From NCBI GenBank assembly GCA_947471745.1, contig CANJKZ010000263.1, forward strand, positions 2,312,501 to 2,376,500: a stretch of DNA of 64,000 nt, given 5' to 3'. Source of the stretch: Closterium sp. Naga37s-1. Lineage: Eukaryota; Streptophyta; Zygnematophyceae; Desmidiales; Closteriaceae. The position numbers and the translations under genes were made by a program. Each line of letters begins with the position of its first letter. Position 1 is the first letter of the stretch. Below are positions 55,441 through 64,000 of this stretch, one piece after another. The notes beneath the pieces were generated by a model. It had not been told where the DNA came from and did not search any database. It was given only the letters and a program-made list of their open reading frames with translations.

Positions 55441-56500
55441 CTGCTCCGCTCCTGCCACTCCTCCCTGGCTAAACAAAACCAGACGACATTACCACGTAGG
55501 CAACAAAGATGCAAAAAACTGGAAACGGGACTTACATGTCGGTGACGGTGTTGACCCTCCAAGCTGCTGCTCCCCCGCCGACCTGCCAAAGCAGAGACTT
55601 ACATGTCGGTGACGGTGTTGACCCTCCAAGCTGCTGCTCCCCCGCCGACCTGCCAAAGCAGAGACTTACATGACGGTGATGGTGTTGACCCTCCAAGCTG
55701 CCACACCACACCACACCACACCACACCACTCCACACCACTCCACACCAAAACCAGAGACTTACAATGTCGATGACGCTGTAGACTCCCCGTGCGCCTTCC
55801 TCGACGGTGGGAAGGGGATGAGGACGGAGTGCAGGTCAGGTTGGGCGTCAAAGCTGGAAGAGGAGGTGCAGGGAGGGCGGTGCTGAAGAAAGAAGACGAG
55901 GAGCAGCGATGAGCGGGGCCAGCCGTGAGGAGGACTTACGAGAGACAGTGGCACCACCCTCTCCGCCTCAACACGTCCCACCGCTACTCTCCGTTCCACT
56001 TTCCACTGCATCCCCCTCCATGCATCCACTCGTCCAACCCATCAACCACTCCCTCACGTTCCTCCGCCTCACCCCTTGCCGGACGTGCCGCCTCCTCGCC
56101 TGAAGTGCCGCCTCCTCGTCTCAAGTGCCGCCAACTTGCCACCTCGTCCCCTCACCTGAAGTGCCGCCTGGTTGCCTCCTCCTCCATTCCCCAAGTGACC
56201 TCCTTGCCTCGAGCCCCAAGAGTCACGTGCTTACCTCCTTGCCCCAAGTGTCCTCCTTGCCTTGAGCGGGTGGTCAGCAGGGCGAGTAGGAGGCAGCCAC
56301 AAGCCAGTGGCTGCCGGCCGTGCGTCATCCCACCGCGCTCGCCCGTCCTCCTCGCTCCACCACACCACACAAACCACACCATACCAGACCACTCCATACC
56401 ACACAGCACTACACCTGCTCCTCTGCAGGCGCCTCCGCTCTTGAGTGAAGAAGCCATCTTGAGTGAAGTGCTGCCTCTCCTTGCCTCCTCACCTGAAGTG
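55440..56500. repeat. Mixed minisatellites, including a 72-bp repeat
   Basis: A 72-bp unit (cttacatgtcggtgacggtg onward, through ctgctgctcccccgccgacc) repeats about 2.5 times at 55532-55695. accac/ctccaccac repeats follow (55698-55748). 56040-56260 is a degenerate repeat of gaagtgccgcctcct. Nothing coding is supported. Confidence 0.8.
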
Positions 56501-56968
56501 CTACACACCTCTGCTGAAGTGCCGCCTCCTTGCCTCCGCGCCGGCTCGTTGCCCGAAGTGTCCGCCTCCTCCTCATGCCGCACCATACCATTCCACACCG
56601 CACTACACCTCTGCTGAAGTGCCGTCTCCTTGCCTCCGCGCCGGCTCGTTGCCCGAAGTGTCCGCCTCCTCCTCATACCGCACCATACCATTCCACACCG
56701 CACTACACCTCTGCTGAAGTGCCGTCTCCTTGCCTCTGCGCCGGCTCGTTGCCCGAAGTGTCCGCCTCCTCCTCATGCCGCACCATACCATTCCACACCG
56801 CACTACACCTCTGCTGAAGTGCCGCCTCCTTGCCTCCGCGCCGGCTCGTTGCCCGAAGTGTCCGCCTCCTCCTCATACCGCACCATACCATTCCACACCG
56901 CACTACACCTCTGCTGAAGTACCGCCTCCTTGCCTCCGCGCCGGCTCGTTGCCCGAAGTGCCCGCCTC
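56500..56968. repeat. 100-bp tandem repeat, about 4.7 copies
   Basis: ctctgctgaagtgccg recurs at about 56509, 56609, 56709, 56809 and 56909, exactly 100 bp apart, with only a few substitutions between copies. Homogeneity suggests recent expansion. Confidence 0.95.
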
Positions 56969-57760
56969 GAGCAGAGCGGGTGGTCAGCAGGGCGGGTAGG
57001 AGGCAGCCATGTGGCTGCCGGCCGTGCGTCATCCCACCCCTCGCTTCTCCCTCTCATTGCTGTTGCCTCCCGAGTCACTGCTGCCGTCCTCTGCAGGCTC
57101 CTCTGCTCCTCCCGAGTGAAGAACCCATGGTTGCTGAAAAGCAGGGGGAGGCAACACACAGACTAGAGCACGAAGTCAGTAAACAGAACTGCTAAACGAA
57201 AAAGAAAGCAAAACAAACACACGAAATGCAGAATTGAAAGCGGAAACGAAGTGAGAAATTGAAAGCGGAGAACAACACAAGGAAACGAGGTGGTGGGATG
57301 GATGCACGTCCATGATACGCCAGCTGCAGCTAGCAGAGGGAGGAGCTATGCTAACCAAAACCCAAACTCTATGCTACCCAACCCGAAATCTATGCTACCC
57401 AAAACCCGCGGAGGACATCTACTAGGCTGCAGCCGAACGTATCAGAGGGACGTGCATAAACGCGAAGTGCGGGACGATGGAGTGAAGAACGAACGAGGTG
57501 CGGAAAACACGGAATGGCGAAACGAAACGAATGGAGGGTGGGTGACGAGAAGGGAAGGCGAGGGGAAAGACACTTCCCAGTTGCTTTGCTGCCCACGAGA
57601 CTCCAATGCTCCTCGACCGTGGTCAGCAGGGCGGGTAGAGGCAGCCACACGCCAGTGGCTGCCGGCCGTGCGTCATCCCACCGCGCTCGCCCGTCCACCT
57701 CAGCCACGTGTCCGTCCACCTCAGCCACGCGCCCGACCACCTCAGCAACGTGTCCGTAAG
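56969..57760. other. Low-complexity spacer, no gene recognised
   Basis: It includes a second copy of the gtggtcagcagggcgggtagg segment (56980 and 57620; also near 56270), i.e. a dispersed repeat of about 70 bp ending in cggccgtgcgtcatcccacc. The rest is A-rich and unremarkable. Confidence 0.6.
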
Positions 57761-58560
57761 CATCAGCTGCTCCTCTGCTCCTTTGTTCTCCTTTGTTGAC
57801 TCCTCTGCTCCTCCTCTCCTCCACATTCTGCTTGGACAAGGCGCACAGGACAAGGCAAAGAGAATAAGGAAAACAGACGTGCGAACAGCAGAGGCGAAGA
57901 GCAGAGGCAAAGGAAAACAGAAACGACGCAAACAGATCTACAGCAAACAGAAACTAGGCAAGTAACAAGATTACCAGCAAAGAGCAGAGGCGACGCTTCT
58001 GCTCCTCTCTGGAGTCGCTGCAGCAAGTACTGGCATGAACCCTCCAGTGCTCCTCTTCTTCTCGGCTCCTCATGGCTCCTCCTCTCCTCCTCTGCTGTCT
58101 CCTTTGCTGCCCCCCTCCTCTCCTCCACATTTCTGGATGGGCACACAGGACGAGGCAAACAGAATAAGGAAAACAGAACTACAGAAGACAGAAATAAAGC
58201 AGACAGATTGAAGGAAAACAGAAGCAATGAAAACAGAAAGGACTAGGGCGACAGGAAAAACGCAAGAAAGAAGATTACCAGCAAAGAGCAGAGGTGACGC
58301 TTGTGCTCCTCTCTGGAGTCGCAGCGAGTGCTGGCATGATCCCTCCAGTCCTCCTCTTCTCCTCGGCTCCTCCTCTCCTCCTCTGCTGTCTTCTCTGCTG
58401 CCCCCCTCCTCCACATTTCTGGACGGACAAGGCACACAGGACATGGTACACAGAACAAGGGAAATAAACTTACGGAAGACAGAAATACGGCAGATAGAGT
58501 ACTGGAAAACCGAAATGACGAAAGCAGAATTCAAGAAAGAAGATTACCAGCATCTCTGCT
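57760..58560 (-). repeat. Three tandem modules of about 290 bp with exon-like signals
   Basis: On the minus strand, (a)aatgtggaggag recurs near 57830, 58128 and 58412; in the last two it follows a clear acceptor-like ccag. ctctttgctg|gtaatctt, a donor-like end, occurs near 57975 and 58275. The intervening purine-rich stretch encodes EE/RR-rich low-complexity sequence with a different reading frame in each copy. A transcribed non-coding or very young repeat is more likely than a conserved protein. Confidence 0.75.
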
Positions 58561-58654
58561 CCTCTGCTCCATCGCCCCTCAGGCATCGCCTCTGCTCCGC
58601 TGCACGCAACAGCCAGGAGCTCCGCACCTCCAGCACTCCAGCAGCGCCAGGATC

Positions 58655-58895
58655 AGCCAGGCTCCTCTCCTCTCCTCTCCTCTCCTCTCCTCTCCTCTCC
58701 TCTCCTCTCCTCTCCTCTCCTCTCCTCCGCACCTCCAGCAGCGTCATGAGTGAGAAGGAATCCGAAGGTGGTGGAGAGAGGAAGAGAAAGGAAGGGAAGA
58801 GGAGGAGGAGGAGGAGGAGGAGGAGGAGGAGGAGGAGGAGGAGGAGGAGGAGGAGGAGGAGGAGGAGGAGGAGGAGGAGGAGGAGGAGAAGGAGT
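58655..58895. repeat. (CTCCT)n and (GGA)n microsatellites
   Basis: 58661-58727 is about 67 nt of ctcctctcct, and 58798-58890 is about 30 uninterrupted gga triplets. The two are on opposite purine/pyrimidine strands and about 70 bp apart, so they could partly pair in an inverted arrangement. Confidence 0.95.
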
Positions 58896-59049
58896 AGGTG
58901 CTTCACGCTGCAGCACGCTGCACAACGTTGCTCCACCCGGCTCCATAACCCTCCATGGTTCTCCGCGCCAGTTGTTGGCATGATACATGTCACGGAAGAC
59001 CAGGAAGCCAACTCCTGCACGGACCAGGACAGAGCAGATTGCAGCGCAA

Positions 59050-59280
59050 TGGAAACGAATCTGAAATGGTCAGGCGGAACAGAAACGAATCTGAAATGAG
59101 AACTGAAAATTCCAGATAGCAACGGAAACGAATCTGAAATGAGAACTGAAATGTCCAGATAGCAACGGAAACAAATTTGAAATGAGAACTGAAATTTCCA
59201 GATAGCAACGGAAACGAAACTGAAATGTGAACTGAAATTTCCAGATAGCAACAGAAACGAATCTGAAATAGCAACAGGAG
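59050..59280. repeat. Tandem repeat of about 46 bp (gaaacgaatctgaaatgaga)
   Basis: Around five units of ggaaacgaatctgaaatg plus agaactgaaatttccagata, with some short units. Confidence 0.9.
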
Positions 59281-59389
59281 AAAGATGCAGCCAGGAAACG
59301 TTGGATGCAGCCAGGAGAAAGACGCAGCCTAGAGATCGGGCATTGGATGAAAACTCACCACAAGCGTCAGACGCAAACGGCTCGAACGT

Positions 59390-59660
59390 CGACGTGTCCT
59401 CCGTTAGCGTCGTTCCGCGTCGCGATACCTCTATTCGAATAGCGTCGTAATCTCCGCCATTCAGCGTCGCGATCTCCTCCGTTAGCGTCGTTAGGCGTCG
59501 CGAGCTCCTCCGTTCAGCGTCGCGAGCTCCTCCGTTAGCGTCGTTCCGCGTCGCGAGCTCCTCCATCAGGCGTCGAATAGCACTACGGATCAGACCGATG
59601 GCGGCAGTCGAATAACGAAGAAGCTTTTCCGTAGAACCAGCGTCGCGAGCTCCTCCGCCC
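59390..59660. repeat. cgtcgcgagctcctccgtt repeat
   Basis: Irregular repeats of gcgtcgcgagctcctccgtt and agcgtcgttccgcgtcgcga, with scattered further copies to about 59770. Confidence 0.85.
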
Positions 59661-61684
59661 TCCATCCGCGAAGTTCGCGGACTCTTCCGTAGTCGATTTC
59701 ACGAAGAAGCGTTGTTTCGTGGTAACGTCGCGAGGTCCTCCTTCGCGGCGAGCGTCAACGCCTTCGCGAGCTTTAGCGTCAAATTAAGAAGCTGCTTGCT
59801 TTTCCGTAAGTGGCTTATTCGTCATTGTCGGACGTCCGAACAGTCTTCGCGTGGTATGCGCCGTGCGTCGCCATTGTTAGCTTCAACGTCGCAAGCGTTG
59901 GTAGTCATTGCAGGCGGCCATGGATGTTGCGAGATCAACTGATGCTTGCTGCGTCGGCCATGGATGCTGCGAAGATTCAGACTCCGATGATGCTGTAACA
60001 CTAGCCGAAAAGAAACTCCTCATCATCCGTCGTAACGTCGCGAGCGAGATGTGCGAGGAAGACGCATGACCGACGGCGTCGTCGTAGGAAGAAGTATCGA
60101 TTCAGATTTCAAATCAACTGCTGTAACGCTTCGTAGGAAGCACGACCGGCGACACGAGCGTAGGAAGGAAGCTTCAGGCTGAAGATCTGACGAAAGAGCT
60201 GATGCGCGTTCGACTCGAAGAAGAGCGTGACGCTCAGTAATAAGATTTGATGAACTGAAATGTCAGTCGAGCGAGCATATGGATTCGACGAACATAAGGA
60301 GCTGATGCTTGGAGGAGATCCTCCGGTATTCTTAATTTAACGAATCTAATCTGCGTAAGGTCCGATGTTGTAACTCTGATGGTAACGACCGACCGACCGT
60401 CGTAACTCTTGAGGGTTGAATCATCAGGCTGATGGTATGTTTGGAGAGCTGAGCGTTCGGAATCCTGAACTATAACCAATCTATAGTCCGATTAGATTTT
60501 AGTTTTTAGCTACCATCATGGTAGCGAATAAGTCTGTAGTCACAACGGAGGAAGCCATGAATAAGGCTGTACACACAACGGAGGAAGCCATGGACCCGGA
60601 GAAACCGAGTTACCAAGACTAACTTGAGTCACACCGGAAGATTACGCTGCCTAGGGAATGTCGAGAAACTCGTGAAGTGCTCATGGAGGACAGGAAATTG
60701 GGGTAGAGAGGGAAGGGGAGGGAAGTGAAGGGAGGTTGGAGGGTTAGGGGCGGGTTAGGAGGAATCGAGAGGATTTCAGAAGGGTCTGTGGTGGAATGCA
60801 CGAGAGACAGCGAAAGGGAAGCAAAGGCAGCGACGAGCATAGTCGCTCGCCATGCGGAAGCCACTGCAAGCCGAGGGGAAGCCGTAGCGAAGTGAATGGG
60901 CAGGCTCTGCTGACAGGCGGGAAGCGGGAAAACATCGGCCAATAAAAGTGAAGGAAAGAGGGAACAGTGTTGCGCTAGAGCGCGCGCCGTCGGAAACAGT
61001 GTTGGGCTGCGCGCGCTGTGCGACCGTTCGCGGGAAAGGGTAGCCATGTGCGAAACATCAGAAAGTAAGCGAAAGGTGTTACGGTGTCATAACCAGTAGC
61101 CATGTTGTGAGCACAGTCATGTGAGCTCAGCGTTGAAAATGGATGATTTGGCGATGAGACTGCCTGTATTGGTATGGCATGGTGTGGATGGTATGGTCAA
61201 TTAGCCAATCACGAGATGGCACAGATGCCATGGTACGAGCCTCGGTCAACATCTCTGCTGGTTCGTGTCAGACCCCCGGTTTTAAAACTTGTAGTGAGCT
61301 CGTGAACAATTATGGCGGGAAGGCGACTTTCATCCCCGTTAACAAAACCACAAATAGCTTGCGCAGGTTAGGATGCAGGAGCTGTATTCTTTGCAGTTAC
61401 CTAAGAATTTGAAACAGATAACCTTATGCTGTTATACATTTGCACATATACATATATATTTTCTATGTCATGCTTTCAGAACCTGTTACGATATGAAGTT
61501 TTATGAGAAGGCATTCCTGTATGCTGCAGGAGCCGACTCTACCGAGTACGAAGTCGAGGAGTCAGAAGAGTCGAAGCGACACAGCAACCGTCTGACCAAG
61601 ACCGATGCAGGCAGAAACATTTGAAGTGAAAAAGGCGGGAACAGGTTTGAAACGGGTTCCCGCGCCGCACGGTTTGAATTCGGT
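59661..61684. other. 2 kb without a recognised gene
   Basis: No protein family match on either strand, no strong tandem repeat and no LTR-like ends. A short duplication caacggaggaagccatg is at 60545-60593. Confidence 0.6.
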
Positions 61685-63528
61685 TGTAATAAGGGAATGT
61701 ACCCCTTATAGTACATGGCTAGTCTAGGTCTTTTCGTATTCCCCTGTATTCTTATATAAACTCGATGTATGCATGTTGAATTAAGGAGGTACTTAGGTTT
61801 AGGATGCCTAGGCTTAGGAGCCTAGGCAAGGAGGGTATCGAGTAGGTTGTGCCAAAGGATAGCGAGAATAGGGGGTTTCACTATAGGAAAAACAGAACAT
61901 ATAGGAGAAAGGAGGGGAGGTGCACCACCAACACAAGAAGCATATAGCTACACTAGGATCAACTGTAGGCAGGTATATAAATGTATCAAATACATTTCAA
62001 CACACCCCCTAGCTGCCTACAGTGAGAACCATGTGCAACAGCACCCCCTGAAGTGGTACACGGAGGGTAGAGAGTGCGAGAGAGGATAGGAGGAGGTGGG
62101 CGGCGGCTGAAGCTGCTAGCACACTGGCAACTCGAGCAACTGGCTCACGGGCTACTGGGGTAACGGGCTCGTACGCCTGGAGCATCCCGCTCGTACGGCT
62201 AGAGCAACAGACCCACGGGCGACTGGAGCAACGGGCCACTGGCGACTGGAGCTGCGGGCTTCACGACGGCCACCCCCCTCCAACCTCTCCAACCTCTCCC
62301 CCCCCCCCCAAACCTCCCCCTCACAACGGCGGAGACGACTGGAGCAAGGAGAACAGACGGAGGAGGATGCGGCTGGAAATGGAAAGGAGAGAGGAGAGGT
62401 GAGGAGAGGAGATGCGGCTGGAGAAGAGGAGAGGAGAGGAGATGCGGCTGGAGGAGAGGAGAGGAGAGGACGAGAGGTGAGGAGGTGGCGATTTGCTGGT
62501 CATCCCCGCCACCCCCTTATCCCCCCCCCTCACGGCCGTAAACACGGGCGCGAGAGAGAGGGAAGAGAAGGGCCGCAGGCTGGTGCTGCATCTTACCTCC
62601 CGCCACCCCCATTACCCCCCCCCCCCCTCCCCATCAGCGGCAGCTGCAGCAGTGGGAGACGGAGGAGGAGGAGGAGCAGGGGACGGCTCACACACCCGCC
62701 ACCCCCATACCCGTCACCCCCATACCCTGAGTGTGCGGTAAGCGAGCCCAGGTGTGCGCGAAGCGTGCACATGCGTGCGGGAAGCGAACTCGGGTGTGCG
62801 GAAAGAGAACTCAGGTGTGCGGGGAGGGGGGCCGCAGGGCGACGCGCGGGTCGACGGGGACGGGAGCACGGGTCCCCGGGGGCGGCGCGCGGGTCGACGG
62901 GGCCGCCGCGAAGGGCGACGGGGAGCCGCGCGCAGGTCGACGGGGACGGGCGCGCGGGTCGACGGAACGCGAAACCGCCGTGCGCGCTTAGGGTGCGCGG
63001 CGGGCAGGAAACCGCCACGCGTCCCGAGCGCATGGCGGGCAGAAAACCGCCACGCGCCCCGAGCGCGTGGCGGGAAGAAAAAATGAACATCGCACGCCAC
63101 GGGGAGCGCGACAGACAGTATGGCAGCGGAAGCAGGCGGGCCCGCAGGCCAGGAGCGTAACCGCTCTGATAGCATGTTGAATTAAGGAGGTACTTAGGTT
63201 TAGGATGCCTAGGCTTAGGAGCCTAGGCAAGGAGGGTATCGAGTAGGTTGTGCCAAAGGATAGCGAGAATAGGGGGTTTCACTATAGGAAAAACAGAACA
63301 TATAGGAGAAAGGAGGGGAGGTGCACCACCAACACAAGAAGCATATAGCTACACTAGGATCAACTGTAGGCAGGTATATAAATGTAACAAATACATTTCA
63401 ACAATGCATGCTATTATCAACTCAGTCATTTACATTCACTCTGACCTGAGATTCAAACTTCCGCTGCAACACTACTCTGCGATCAATCCTGAGCGATCCT
63501 TCGCTAAGTCCCTCTTGGGATTGTAACA
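61685..63528 (+). repeat. 5' LTR of a second copia element, split by a nested insertion
   Basis: The proposed LTR starts TGTAATAAGGG (61685), has a TATA-like ttatataaact at 61752, is interrupted at 61774-63403, and resumes after the duplicated ATGCA to end TTGTAACA at 63528. It is directly followed by a primer-binding site, TGGTATGAGAGC (63529-63540). Only the 3' end of the LTR is firmly placed; the start is inferred from TG/CA termini. Confidence 0.75.
61774..63403 (-). mobile_element. Small nested LTR element (TRIM-like, non-autonomous)
   Basis: Direct repeats 61774-62002 and 63175-63403 (229 bp each, TGTTGAATTA...TTTCAACA) differ at about one position. The 5-bp target duplication ATGCA lies at 61769-61773 and 63404-63408. 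Read on the minus strand, TGCTATCAGAGC (a near-perfect initiator-Met primer site) follows the 5' LTR and ctagggggtg (polypurine tract) precedes the 3' LTR. The 1.17-kb interior is G/C-rich low complexity (gaggagagg and gggtcgacgggg repeats) with no gag or pol. Confidence 0.88.
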
Positions 63529-63592
63529 TGGTATGAGAGCTACTCATGGATTCTTCGCAACTTCACTTCCGTGAAATTCGCCGAACCAATAT

Positions 63593-64000
63593 ATGGCGAG
63601 CGGCACACGCTCCAAGACCAAGATGGCCGGAGGATCCGGAGGCCAAGCAAATCTGACGGCTGAAGGACAATCCAATCTGGCTGCGACAAACGAGGCGACA
63701 ACCACGATCGGCACTGCCGCCCTTGAGCAACTTTTCGCTCGACTTTCAACTATGGAGAAAGAACTCCAAGACCTGCGCAAAGGCGATGCGGGAACCTCTT
63801 CCCAACCAGCACAACCTGGACAACCGGCCGAGAAAAGCCGTGATACCGCCGCGCACACCTTCTCCCTCGACACAGACAAATCAACAACAACTGCCCCCCG
63901 TCCAAGTGATGAAGCTATCAACTCTGCGCAAGCACGCTTCCTTAGCGTTTCAAAAATCAAAACTACTGTCGCGTTTGACGGCAAAGACTTCTACACATGG
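63593..64000 (+). CDS. Start of gag of a second Ty1/copia element, runs off the window
   Basis: The reading frame opens at ATG 63593 (MASGTRSKTKMAGGSGG), 53 bp after the primer-binding site, and stays open to the last base. It contains a short coiled-coil-like stretch (LEQLFARLSTMEKELQDLRK) and ends KTTVAFDGKDFYTW, the usual start of the copia gag N-terminal domain (LxGxNYxxW type). Gag is distinct from that of the element at 15-21 kb. Confidence 0.85.
   Translation, partial: MASGTRSKTKMAGGSGGQANLTAEGQSNLAATNEATTTIGTAALEQLFARLSTMEKELQDLRKGDAGTSSQPAQPGQPAEKSRDTAAHTFSLDTDKSTTTAPRPSDEAINSAQARFLSVSKIKTTVAFDGKDFYTW

Noticed and set aside
52600..56970. CRISPR array
   Set aside because: Units are contiguous tandem repeats without unique spacers, and the window is eukaryotic.
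58227..59665. Long open frames over (GGA)n/(CTCCT)n
   Set aside because: Poly-Arg, poly-Glu, poly-Leu or poly-Pro translations of microsatellites; no conserved sequence on either side.
60619..61047. 142-codon minus-strand open frame
   Set aside because: Ser/Pro/Leu-rich, no domain, no supporting splice or context.

Overview
The window looks like nuclear DNA of a streptophyte (plant lineage), most likely a streptophyte alga or an early-diverging land plant. The evidence is a set of plant-type intron-rich genes (PP2A A subunit, APC2, MAX2-type F-box, KAI2/D14-type hydrolase, HVA22, prolyl 4-hydroxylase with a plant ShKT tail), a Ty1/copia element primed by an initiator-Met-like tRNA, and very heavy micro- and minisatellite content. 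The species is not determined. Gene models were built by hand from homology plus GT-AG sites. For six of the seven genes, reading phase is preserved across every junction I placed.

Layout. 1-2597 (+): 3' part of APC2. 3593-5005 (-): HVA22/TB2/DP1 membrane protein. 5564-23631 (+): a ten-exon SGNH-hydrolase-like gene, inflated by a 4.3-kb octanucleotide satellite (about 7.76-12.06 kb), a hAT-type MITE (14653-14981) and a 5.9-kb Ty1/copia element (15071-21002). 24489-28772 (-): prolyl 4-hydroxylase. 29584-34355 (-): a KAI2/D14-family alpha/beta-hydrolase that has lost its catalytic triad and carries an N-myristoylation-type extension. 36702-41819 (-): MAX2. 43943-50976 (+): PP2A scaffolding subunit A. 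52.4-59.6 kb: satellites and minisatellites, several with splice-site-like signals on the minus strand. 61685-64000: 5' end of a second copia element whose LTR holds a small nested LTR element.

Two things stand out. First, MAX2 and a KAI2/D14-family protein, known in land plants as F-box and receptor of one signalling pathway, lie head-to-tail about 2.3 kb apart. The hydrolase here is a pseudoenzyme: nucleophile Ser replaced by Gln, Asp by Glu, and His missing. Second, most exons in the window are accompanied by truncated tandem copies. Copies lying 5' of the intact exon keep its 5' part and splice acceptor; copies lying 3' keep its 3' part and splice donor. This regular exon stutter explains most of the intronic length and most of the spurious ORFs.
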